A stretch of DNA of 40,524 nucleotides, from NCBI GenBank assembly GCA_023393065.1, contig JAEWMX010000001.1, forward strand, positions 1 through 40,524, read 5' to 3'. Of the stretch, positions 1 to 7,297 are shown piece after piece. Both the position numbers and the translations under genes were made by a program. The DNA comes from Bacillota bacterium. GTDB lineage: Bacteria > Bacillota_I > Bacilli_A > RFN20 > CAG-826. Under the pieces are notes generated by a model that worked only from the letters and a program-made list of their open reading frames with translations, made no database searches and was not told where the DNA came from. Each line of letters starts with the position of its first letter. The first letter of the stretch is position 1.

Positions 1-45
1 TTCATACCCGGTGGGTCGAGGGTTCAAATCCCCCCGCAGCTACCA
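1..45 (+). tRNA. tRNA-Met (CAT), elongator, 3' part only
   Basis: The window opens inside the anticodon loop (TTCATAC). The T arm with its TTCAAAT loop, the 3' acceptor strand and an encoded ACCA end follow. The loop and 3' half match bacterial elongator tRNA-Met rather than the initiator or Ile-CAT types. The 5' half lies outside the window. Confidence 0.85.
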
Positions 46-50
46 TTTTC

Positions 51-126
51 GGACCAATAGCTCAACGGTTAGAGCTCCCCGCTCATAACGGGTAGGTTCT
101 AGGTTCGAATCCTAGTTGGTCCACCA
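51..126 (+). tRNA. tRNA-Ile (CAT, lysidine type)
   Basis: This is a complete cloverleaf. The acceptor GGACCAA pairs with TTGGTCC, the D stem is GCTC/GAGC, the anticodon loop is CTCATAA and the T arm is CTAGG-TTCGAAT-CCTAG, with CCA encoded. A CAT anticodon in a GGACC body is typical of the minor Ile tRNA whose C34 is changed to lysidine by TilS. That identity is inferred from similarity; a second elongator Met is the alternative. Confidence 0.8.
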
Positions 127-130
127 ATGT

Positions 131-221
131 GGAGGCTTACCCAAGCGGCTGAAGGGGTCGGTCTTGAAAACCGATAGAGGATGCAAGTCCTGCTAGGGTT
201 CAAATCCCTAAGCCTCCGCCA
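131..221 (+). tRNA. tRNA-Ser (TGA)
   Basis: The acceptor GGAGGCT pairs with AGCCTCC, followed by G and CCA. The anticodon loop CTTGAAA gives TGA. The long variable arm (about 91 nt in total) is as expected for a class II serine tRNA. It follows the Ile tRNA after 4 nt, so the three tRNAs are probably one transcript. Confidence 0.95.
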
Positions 222-232
222 TTAAAACCTCG

Positions 233-257
233 AGTCATATTAGCGTATGACTTTTTT
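233..257 (+). terminator. Terminator of the tRNA cluster
   Basis: Arms AGTCATA (233-239) and TATGACT (246-252) form a 7-bp stem followed by a T run. Confidence 0.75.
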
Positions 258-319
258 ATTTAGCAGTTTGATGTCTCTTGATTGAGTATTCATTTTAGCT
301 TGATTTAGGCCATAGATAT

Positions 320-350
320 ATTGACAACCATCAATGTTTTATTGTATTGT
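320..350 (+). promoter_or_regulatory. Promoter and likely ArsR operator
   Basis: A consensus -35 TTGACA (321-326) is followed after 18 bp by TATTGT (345-350). The inverted repeat ATTGA-N6-TCAAT (320-335) lies over the -35 box. Its 5-6-5 spacing is like that of known ArsR boxes, so autorepression is likely. The predicted transcription start falls near 357. Confidence 0.6.
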
Positions 351-356
351 TTTTTT

Positions 357-692
357 ATGCAAAAAATGAGCAATCAGCAATTTGTAAATTTAGCTAAAAT
401 TGTCAGCGACACGACACGCTTGAAAATCCTGCAAATATTAGCGAAAAACGGCAGTCTTTGCGCCTGCAAAATTCTTGATGAATTGCACATTTCGCAAGGG
501 ACTCTATCGCATCATATGCAAGTATTAACTGCTGCCAAACTCGTCAGTTGCCGCAAGGATGGCAGGTGGAGGCATTATCGTTTGCTCCCTGAGACGCTCT
601 GCCTTATGGCAACATTTATCCGCGATATATGCAACGTCTCTTCTCCAATATTACTCGACGAATGCAGTTGCGATGAGGACGCACATAAATGA
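357..692 (+). CDS. arsR: ArsR/SmtB-family metalloid-responsive repressor
   Basis: A winged helix-turn-helix regulator of about 111 aa. The ArsR signature is clear: LAKIVSDTTRLKIL near the start, then LCACKILDEL, the recognition helix ISQGTLSHHMQVL and the wing around RKDGRWRHYRL. Cysteines in LCACK and a C-terminal DECSCDED tail could bind As(III) or another thiophilic metal. The TTG at 321 is unlikely as start because it is the -35 box itself. ATG 357 or ATG 366 (MSNQQF) are better, though neither has a Shine-Dalgarno site and 357 sits at the predicted transcription start. The stop overlaps the start of the permease gene by 4 nt, so the two are co-transcribed. It should repress its own operon until metalloid binds. 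Confidence 0.88.
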   Translation: MQKMSNQQFVNLAKIVSDTTRLKILQILAKNGSLCACKILDELHISQGTLSHHMQVLTAAKLVSCRKDGRWRHYRLLPETLCLMATFIRDICNVSSPILLDECSCDEDAHK

Positions 693-1810
693 GCAAGAAG
701 AAGAAAATCACCTATATTGTTATCTCGATTGTGATTGCGGTGCTTGTGGCTGCCAATCTTTTGGTTGGGTTTTTAGTATCTTGGGATGTCGCTAAATTAC
801 CTTGGGACTTCATCAGCACGCAGATTCTCGGCATGAAATGGCTGAATGATCTAATCTGGAAATTAGTTCAGCTCATCGGGGGGATGCAAAACCCTGATAC
901 ATGGCAGTACAAAGTTCAGTCTTCAGTTCAATTTTTGATCTATGACATCATCAAAATTAGCATTTTGCTCTGTGTCCTGATTTTTATGATCTCCTATATT
1001 CAGTCTTATTTTCCACCTGAACGCACTAAGAAGATACTCAGTCGCTATCACGGAATTGGGGCGAATATTATTGGTGCCTTGCTCGGAACCGTCACTCCTT
1101 TTTGCAGCTGCTCGTCAATTCCTATTTTCATCGGTTTCACGAGAGCCGGTTTGTCATCTGGCGTAACGTTTAGCTTTCTTATTTCTAGCCCGTTGGTCGA
1201 TCTTGGTTCCCTCATGTTGCTCGTCAGCTTTTTTGGCTGGCCGATTGCTATTGCCTATGTGATAGCCGGGCTTGTCATCGCCGTCATCGGCGGAACAGTC
1301 ATTGAAAAGACGGGTTTAGGAAAACACGTTGAAGACTTTGTCTTAAAAGGGGAAAGTGTCGATATCGATAGTCCGGACTTAACGACTAAAGATCGAATGA
1401 TATATGCCCGCGACCAAATGTTCGGGACATTTAACAAAGTCCTTCCATACATGTTGATTGGCGTGGCCATCGGCGCCGTTATCCATAATGTTATTCCCGG
1501 GGCTTGGATTGAAACGGTATTAGGCTCAGAGAAGTGGTACGGCGTGCCTTTAGCGACGATTCTCGGCGCGCCGATGTATGCCGATATTTTTGGAACCCTA
1601 CCGGTCGCGGAAGCTCTCTATAATAAAGGCGCTGGTTTAGGAACGGTCCTAGCTTTCATGATGAGTGTCACGGCTTTATCTCTTCCTTCATTAATTATGC
1701 TTCGCAAAGCCGTCAAACCAAAACTGCTCATCTCTTTTTTAATCATTGTTATCATTGGCATTATCGCCATTGGATATTTGTTTAATCTATTAGGTTTTCT
1801 ATTCATATAG
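689..1810 (+). CDS. arsP: ArsP/DUF318-type permease
   Basis: A 373-aa multipass membrane protein with 8 or more hydrophobic segments. The family signature TPFCSCSSIP is at residues 136-145 and is followed by GVTFSFLISSPLVD. Family members export trivalent organoarsenicals or related metalloids, and the paired cysteines of the signature are thought to be in the substrate path. The gene starts at ATGA overlapping the arsR stop, so translation is coupled. With ArsR upstream and a thiol protein downstream it forms a three-gene resistance operon. No ArsB/Acr3 or ArsC is in view, so the exact substrate (organoarsenical, arsenite or another metal) is inferred. A symbol such as SO_0444-type permease could equally be used. 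Confidence 0.85.
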   Translation: MSKKKKITYIVISIVIAVLVAANLLVGFLVSWDVAKLPWDFISTQILGMKWLNDLIWKLVQLIGGMQNPDTWQYKVQSSVQFLIYDIIKISILLCVLIFMISYIQSYFPPERTKKILSRYHGIGANIIGALLGTVTPFCSCSSIPIFIGFTRAGLSSGVTFSFLISSPLVDLGSLMLLVSFFGWPIAIAYVIAGLVIAVIGGTVIEKTGLGKHVEDFVLKGESVDIDSPDLTTKDRMIYARDQMFGTFNKVLPYMLIGVAIGAVIHNVIPGAWIETVLGSEKWYGVPLATILGAPMYADIFGTLPVAEALYNKGAGLGTVLAFMMSVTALSLPSLIMLRKAVKPKLLISFLIIVIIGIIAIGYLFNLLGFLFI

Positions 1811-1821
1811 GAGGAAACGAT

Positions 1822-2142
1822 ATGAAAATTCAAGCCTTAGGCGGTTGCTGTTCAAAATCGACAGCCAACTATCAAGCCATCGTTCAAGCGATCAAAGAGT
1901 TAGATCTGAATGTCAAAGTCGAGCATGTTACGGATTTCGACGAAATCATGAAGCTGGGTGTCATGGCTACACCAGGTCTTGCCGTCAACGGCAAAATTTT
2001 GTCGGTGGGTCGGGCCCTTACTGTCAAGCAAGCTAAAGAACTCATCGAGAAAGTCGCAAAAAAAGAAAGCGAATGCTGCTGCGATCAAAACTGCGACTGC
2101 GGTGATGAATGCGACTGCGGCGACGATTGTTGCTGCAAATAG
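1822..2142 (+). CDS. Thioredoxin-like protein with cysteine-rich tail
   Basis: A 106-aa protein. Residues 1-80 match the small redox-active disulfide protein 2 / thioredoxin-fold family: a GGCCSKS site (C9, C10), the cis-proline region VMATPGLAVNG and a C-terminal helix. Residues 84-106 form a tail with ten cysteines (85, 86, 87, 91, 93, 97, 99, 103, 104, 105) spaced by Asp and Gly, which the core family does not need. It has a strong AGGAGG site 11 nt downstream of the permease stop, so it belongs to the ars operon. Similar proteins sit beside DUF318 permeases in many bacteria. A role in passing or buffering thiol-bound metal for export is inference. Confidence 0.82.
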   Translation: MKIQALGGCCSKSTANYQAIVQAIKELDLNVKVEHVTDFDEIMKLGVMATPGLAVNGKILSVGRALTVKQAKELIEKVAKKESECCCDQNCDCGDECDCGDDCCCK

Positions 2143-2207
2143 AATTTTCTTAAAGAAAACCTCCCTCAATTTGCTAAAATGTATGTGCAAACAGATGGAG
2201 GATAATT

Positions 2208-3230
2208 ATGCAAAATCTTTTAAGCGGAGGTCCGCTTTTAGATGAAGAGGGTAATCTAGCGGAAGCTGGTTACGCCTTTTCTTTAGTCAAAAAATACTCG
2301 CGCGATGCCGTCAAAGCACCGTCTTTGCGCATCAAGGAATGGGATTATTACTATGTTGGCAACAATCACGTCGGAGTGGCGCTGACAGTCGCTGATAACG
2401 GCTATATGTCATTAGTCGGTGCGACCGTCTTTGATTTCGATAAAGCATATGAAAAAACTAAAAATGTGATGGGACTTCTTCCAAGAGGAAAGATCATGAT
2501 GCCATCGTCTTCGATAAGCGGCGATGTCATTTTTAATACCAAGAATTTTTCTTTCCACTTCACTCATGAAAATGGTAGGCGCCATCTCGTCTGTGATATG
2601 AAAAATTTTGATGGTGAAAAGCCATTCCGCTGCGACATCTATCTTGAGGAGACGATAGAGGATTCGATGGTCATAGCCACTCCCTTTAACAAGCCCAAAC
2701 ATTTCTACTACAATCAAAAGATTAACTTGTTGAAAGCCAACGGATATGCCAAAGTCGGCGATGAGACTTTTGATTTGTCAAAAGATTCGTGGGGCGTCCT
2801 CGACTGGGGACGCGGCGTTTGGACTTACAGCAATACTTGGTATTGGTCATCGATGAGTGGCGTCTATAAAGGCAAAAAGATCGGTTTCAATCTCGGTTAT
2901 GGTTTCGGCGATACGAGCGCTGCCAGCGAAAACATGTTCTTTTACGATGATAAAGCATATAAGCTCGAAGATGTAAAATTTGACATTCCAATCGCCAGTA
3001 ACGGCAGTGACGATTTTCTTAAACCGTGGAAGTTTCGCAGCAAAACAGGCGATATTTCTTTGACTTTTGAACCGATACTCGATCGTTTTAGCAACTCAAA
3101 CGTCCTGATAATTAAGTCGATTCAACATCAAGTTTTTGGCAAATTCCACGGTTATGTGGTTATCGAAGGTAAGCAAATATACTTCGAAGATATACTCGGA
3201 TTTGCCGAAAAAGTGCGAAATTGCTGGTAA
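2208..3230 (+). CDS. DUF2804 family protein
   Basis: A 340-aa soluble protein with no signal peptide. It is recognised as DUF2804 by the aromatic, Trp-rich core around residues 195-215 (WGVLDWGRGVW followed by SNTWYWSS) and the later NLGYGFGD segment. The biochemical function of the family is unknown; its beta-rich fold and conserved Trp/Asp residues look like a lipocalin-like or carbohydrate/lipid-binding fold, which is inference. A GGAGG site precedes ATG 2208. A possible -10 (TAAAAT, 2175-2180) lies in the 65-nt gap after the ars operon, so it is probably a separate unit. The GPH transporter follows 72 nt later. Confidence 0.8.
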   Translation: MQNLLSGGPLLDEEGNLAEAGYAFSLVKKYSRDAVKAPSLRIKEWDYYYVGNNHVGVALTVADNGYMSLVGATVFDFDKAYEKTKNVMGLLPRGKIMMPSSSISGDVIFNTKNFSFHFTHENGRRHLVCDMKNFDGEKPFRCDIYLEETIEDSMVIATPFNKPKHFYYNQKINLLKANGYAKVGDETFDLSKDSWGVLDWGRGVWTYSNTWYWSSMSGVYKGKKIGFNLGYGFGDTSAASENMFFYDDKAYKLEDVKFDIPIASNGSDDFLKPWKFRSKTGDISLTFEPILDRFSNSNVLIIKSIQHQVFGKFHGYVVIEGKQIYFEDILGFAEKVRNCW

Positions 3231-3302
3231 ATTAGATAATTTATCGTGTCGTTTTTACTTAATTAAGAATACAATAATTAGTAGTTAACAAGGAGCAGAC
3301 TC

Positions 3303-4859
3303 ATGAAAATTAACTCCACTTTTACTGGGGATATCGTCCCGCGTGCGACAAAATGGATTTATTCCGCGACGGCGATGGGAAGAGACGCGGCTTACACTCT
3401 AATCAGCCTTTTCCTAATTGCCTATATTCAATTCGCGGCCCCGATTGGTTATGTTAATGGGGCTCGCGATCCCGGGCTTTATGCAGCACAATTCGGCGTC
3501 ATTTCGATCATCGTCATCATCGCTCGAATTTGGGATGGTTTAAATGATCCGATTATGGGTTTTATCATCGAGCGGTGCCATTTTAAAATGGGAAAGTACA
3601 AGCCGTGGATTTTAATTGGCGCTATTACTAATACGGCCGTTATGCTCGTCTTATTCCTCGCTCGCCCCCAAGGTTGGGCTTATGTCGCGCTCTTTGGAGT
3701 TTTCTACTTCCTTTGGGATATTACATACACGATGAACGATATTGGTTATTGGTCGATGCTACCCGCCCTTACTAGCGATGAGAAACAGCGTAACGAAATC
3801 ACGACCATCATGTCAATTTTTATTAGTGTTGGAGCTTTTGCCGTCGGCGGTGTCGTTCCTTTAACGGTCGCAAATAATGCCGTGCAAAACTATGGAATCA
3901 TCGCTATCGTCGTCTCGATTGTCTTCCTCCTTTCGCAACTCATTTTAGTTTTCTTTTCCAAAGAGTCAGCTCGTAATCTCGAACAAGAAAAAATTTCGCA
4001 GAAGACCAAGTTTGGTGATATGTTCCGCCTGATGAAGACAAATGACCAACTTCGTTGGATAGTCATTGTCATCCTAATATATTATATCGCCTCGAATATT
4101 CTCAATGGTCTCGGACTCAATTATTTCTACTTTATGTTCGGCTACGGAAACGATGCTGGCGAAGGTGGAAATATTCAATTCTTATTCACCATCATGTATG
4201 CCGGGGGAACAATTCTCTCGCAATTTTTATTCCCGCTTCTCATCAAGTTCATGAAACGCAACACCCTGCTCCTCATCAGTTTCTTGATGATGGCGTTAGG
4301 CCATGTCGTCTTCTTCTTTATCGGCGCGCCCTTTAACGGCAATTTGGCTTTAGGCGTGCAATATCCAATCTTGCTTTATGTCCTTGGAATTATCATTTTC
4401 TCGGGTCAGGGAATTTTCTACCTCATCCTTTTAATCATGATGGAAAACACTATCGAATACAACGAATGGAAGACTGGCGAAAGAAAAGAAGCGGTGGCTT
4501 TCTCTTTAAGGCCGCTGACTGCTAAGTTAGCCAGTTCGGCTCAGCAAGGAATCGTTTGGGTTACGCTATCGATCAGCGGCGCACTCGCTGTCACTGAAGG
4601 TATTTCTGAATTAGAAGTCGATAAAGGTTTAGGAATTGCAAACGACATTGAAGCCGGAGCAAACACCTTGATTGCTAATGGTGATCAAAACATGATTATC
4701 TTCGCCGCCGTCATGACTCTTCTTCCCTTCGTTCTTTATGTCGGCGCTTATCTCATCACCCGTTTCTTGTACAACATTGATGAAAAGAAATATGCTCAGA
4801 TCGTTAACGAAGTCGAAGAGCGGCGCGTGGCAATCGCTGGGGAGACTCCAAAAGAATAA
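3303..4859 (+). CDS. GPH-family sugar:cation symporter
   Basis: A 518-aa, 12-segment MFS-fold transporter of the glycoside-pentoside-hexuronide family (MelB, LacS and XynP relatives). Visible signatures are the N-terminal GRDAAYTL helix, RIWDGLNDPIMGFIIER at about residues 75-95, and GKYKPWILIGA after it. The second half carries ENTIEYNEWKTGERKEA, which is typical of this family. It should import a disaccharide or oligosaccharide with Na+ or H+. It has an AAGGAG site before ATG 3303, and TACAAT (3270-3275) may be its -10. Lying next to beta- and alpha-galactosidases, its most likely substrate is a galactoside. It ends at a shared terminator. Confidence 0.9.
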   Translation: MKINSTFTGDIVPRATKWIYSATAMGRDAAYTLISLFLIAYIQFAAPIGYVNGARDPGLYAAQFGVISIIVIIARIWDGLNDPIMGFIIERCHFKMGKYKPWILIGAITNTAVMLVLFLARPQGWAYVALFGVFYFLWDITYTMNDIGYWSMLPALTSDEKQRNEITTIMSIFISVGAFAVGGVVPLTVANNAVQNYGIIAIVVSIVFLLSQLILVFFSKESARNLEQEKISQKTKFGDMFRLMKTNDQLRWIVIVILIYYIASNILNGLGLNYFYFMFGYGNDAGEGGNIQFLFTIMYAGGTILSQFLFPLLIKFMKRNTLLLISFLMMALGHVVFFFIGAPFNGNLALGVQYPILLYVLGIIIFSGQGIFYLILLIMMENTIEYNEWKTGERKEAVAFSLRPLTAKLASSAQQGIVWVTLSISGALAVTEGISELEVDKGLGIANDIEAGANTLIANGDQNMIIFAAVMTLLPFVLYVGAYLITRFLYNIDEKKYAQIVNEVEERRVAIAGETPKE

Positions 4860-4880
4860 CACTTAATTATTTATAATTAA

Positions 4881-4907
4881 ATAGCGGCCGGTTGGCCGCT
4901 ATTTTTA
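4881..4907. terminator. Bidirectional terminator
   Basis: A 9-bp stem (4881-4889 with 4894-4902) encloses a GGTT loop. A T run follows on the + strand and a T-rich stretch on the - strand. It separates the convergent transporter and GH2 genes and touches the GH2 stop codon. Confidence 0.85.
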
Positions 4908-7232
4908 TTTAACAGCAAACTCAACTTTGCCCTGATATTCGCCACCTTCTATCTCGAGAGTTGCTTTTCCTTTACCTTTAAGGCTTCGAACATAGACCGA
5001 TATTCGCCCGCCATACAAAGGTACGACTGAGGGGCCGATAACTTGAATTGGTCCTTTTACTTTTAAAGTCAGGGGCAGGTCCGAATAATTGCACAGCGTT
5101 TCATATTGATCATAGAGTCCGATTTCCACACGAGCGACATCATATGTCGAATCGTTGAGGAGAGCGTTTTTATTAACCTTCGCCTTGAGACTGAATTCCG
5201 TCGATTGACCAAACATCTTGCTGGCCATCAACTTGCCGTCTTTATAGGCTTTGAATTTAAAAACCATCAACTTGCTGCCCCACATTCCGACATATTTGTT
5301 CCATAAGTCGACGAGATCATCATAAGACATTTTATGTTTGAACATGACAAGTCCGACGCGGATTTTATGCTTAAAGGGCAGCTTGTTCAAACCGTGAAGT
5401 GCTACATAGGAAAGAGCGTCTTTGATTCGTTCGGCATCCCGAGTCTTAAATTGGGTTTCGCTAAATGAGGCCCCGATATAATCGTCGACTTCGATGATCG
5501 GATGAGGCATATAGCGATACTTAGCGCGGTTTGGATAGAAGGCTTTAACAAACACGTCGTTGCGATATAGTTCAATGTAATCGGCGTTGGTGGCGATGTG
5601 CGTCACCCCGACGATCGCTTCGCTAAAATCACCGGGTGTTAGATTTGACAAAACTTCGAAAACGAATGAATCATCGCTTTGCGATGCATAGACCGAAGCG
5701 GCATATTTAGGATTGCGGAACATATCGAGAACGCCATGATGGCAAACATGATCGCCTGAGCCGAAATCCCGATGGGTATAGTAGTCAGAAAAACACCAGC
5801 CGATGGCACCGAGCAAATTATTATATGAGTAGTTGTCATCAATTACTTTGGCGTGTCTAAGAGCGTGTGTTATGCGTCGAGAAATCGAATCGGTTGATTT
5901 GGTCGGATACATGTGACCGAGATATTCGGTGACGAGAACCGGAGCCTTTCCGGATTCGATTGTTTTTGGATTGTCAAGTCCGTGGCTTAGATCTTCGCTA
6001 GAAAAGTCGTTATAGGTGTAAATATCCTCTAAAAGCTCACTATTTTTGAAATTTCGAACGCCGAGTGTCGGGCGACTGGGGTCAAGTTCGCGGGCTAATT
6101 TATTCGATGCTGAATAGAGTTCATGATCATCAGGACTTTCGTTGATGCGAACGCCATTGGCAATCACGCTTGGGTGATTATATTCTTTAAGAATCATGCG
6201 TCTTACAAAATCGAGAAAGTGGTTGCGCCACGTTTCATCTTTGCCGATGTATTGCCATCCGGGAATTTCGCCGATGACTAGGAGACCGATTTCGTCGCAT
6301 CGATTAAGAAAGTGTTCCGACTGCGGATAGTGCGAGGTGCGGACGATATTGACACCGAGGCAATATTTTAAAATGTCGGCATCATCTTCCTGCCCACCCT
6401 TTGGCATCGCATAACCGACATAAGGATACGACTGATGGCGATTTAAGCCGACGAGTTTTATGCGCTTGTCATTTAAATAGAATCCAGACTTGTCAAAGCG
6501 GATTGAGCGGAAGCCGAATTTGGTGATGACAAGGTCCGTTCCACTAGTCGTTTTTAGCGTTGAAAGAAGCGTATAAAGATGTGGTGTCTCCAGGCTCCAA
6601 AGATGCGGATTGTCAACAATGATTTCGCCGGAAGTGAATTCTTTTATCACCTCATCTTTAAATAGTAGTTTATGCGATATTTCATAGCTTAGCGAGCGGT
6701 TGCCGGCGAGATGGTGATGAATGAGCAATTTGCCACTTTGATCGGCATTGACCAAGACGCGCTCGAGGTAGATGTTCGGCTTAACTTCGATTTCAACTTC
6801 GCGGTAGATGCCGCCGAATGTCAAATAGTCAATAACTCCGCCAAAAGGCGGAATTGTATTGTCTTCATGCGAATCGACGATGACGACGAGGCGGTTATCC
6901 TTGGCTTTCACAATACCCGAGACGTCGATGCTAAAAGGTAGATATCCTGAGATATACTCGCCGAGAAAGGCTTGATTGAGATAGACTTTGGCCTTAAGCA
7001 TGACGCCGTGGAAAGTCAAAATTACGGTTTTGTTTTTGGTTTCTTGATCGATATCGAATACCTTCTCGTATGAAGATATAAATTGGTACATATCCTCATC
7101 AAAATAAGCGCGGGGCAAATCGATATTTGAATGTGGTAAGTCAATCTTTTCGGCTTCTTCTGGAAAGGCGGCTAAATAACTCTGCTTATAACACGGCATG
7201 TATCGCCAGGCGAAGTTTAAAGGTTGTTTCAT
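4905..7232 (-). CDS. GH2 family beta-galactosidase-like enzyme
   Basis: A 775-aa cytoplasmic glycoside hydrolase. Domain order is a sugar-binding jelly-roll (about 45-155, including YLNQAFLGEY and GGIYREVEIEV), an Ig-like domain (about 155-245), a TIM barrel (about 250-530) and C-terminal accessory domains. The acid/base is E365 in VRINESPDD and the likely nucleophile is E436 in VTEYLGH. HYPQ at 301-304 is the usual barrel motif. An AAGGAAG site precedes ATG 7232 on the minus strand. It diverges from the GH36 gene and converges on the GPH symporter, which suggests import followed by cytoplasmic cleavage of a beta-galactoside. Beta-glucuronidase or another GH2 specificity cannot be excluded. 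Confidence 0.88.
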   Translation of the reverse strand: MKQPLNFAWRYMPCYKQSYLAAFPEEAEKIDLPHSNIDLPRAYFDEDMYQFISSYEKVFDIDQETKNKTVILTFHGVMLKAKVYLNQAFLGEYISGYLPFSIDVSGIVKAKDNRLVVIVDSHEDNTIPPFGGVIDYLTFGGIYREVEIEVKPNIYLERVLVNADQSGKLLIHHHLAGNRSLSYEISHKLLFKDEVIKEFTSGEIIVDNPHLWSLETPHLYTLLSTLKTTSGTDLVITKFGFRSIRFDKSGFYLNDKRIKLVGLNRHQSYPYVGYAMPKGGQEDDADILKYCLGVNIVRTSHYPQSEHFLNRCDEIGLLVIGEIPGWQYIGKDETWRNHFLDFVRRMILKEYNHPSVIANGVRINESPDDHELYSASNKLARELDPSRPTLGVRNFKNSELLEDIYTYNDFSSEDLSHGLDNPKTIESGKAPVLVTEYLGHMYPTKSTDSISRRITHALRHAKVIDDNYSYNNLLGAIGWCFSDYYTHRDFGSGDHVCHHGVLDMFRNPKYAASVYASQSDDSFVFEVLSNLTPGDFSEAIVGVTHIATNADYIELYRNDVFVKAFYPNRAKYRYMPHPIIEVDDYIGASFSETQFKTRDAERIKDALSYVALHGLNKLPFKHKIRVGLVMFKHKMSYDDLVDLWNKYVGMWGSKLMVFKFKAYKDGKLMASKMFGQSTEFSLKAKVNKNALLNDSTYDVARVEIGLYDQYETLCNYSDLPLTLKVKGPIQVIGPSVVPLYGGRISVYVRSLKGKGKATLEIEGGEYQGKVEFAVK

Positions 7233-7297
7233 GTCTTCTTCCTTTCGGTAGGTGCAAGGTCGCTCACTTATTATATAATATAATTCGAGGAACGATT
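7233..7297. promoter_or_regulatory. Divergent promoter region, GH2/GH36
   Basis: The 65 bp between the two start codons contains TATAAT at 7274-7279, suited to the + strand gene. The surrounding ATTATATAATATAAT run reads as a -10 box on both strands. No strong -35 is seen on either strand, so an activator is plausible. GAGGAA (7287-7292) is the ribosome site for GH36. Confidence 0.5.

Noticed and set aside
321..356. TTG start for the ArsR gene
   Set aside because: The TTG is part of the TTGACA -35 box, and the added residues do not resemble the family.
7127..7297. Upstream extension of the GH36 frame
   Set aside because: It runs antisense over the start of the divergent GH2 gene; GAGGAA before ATG 7298 marks the real start.
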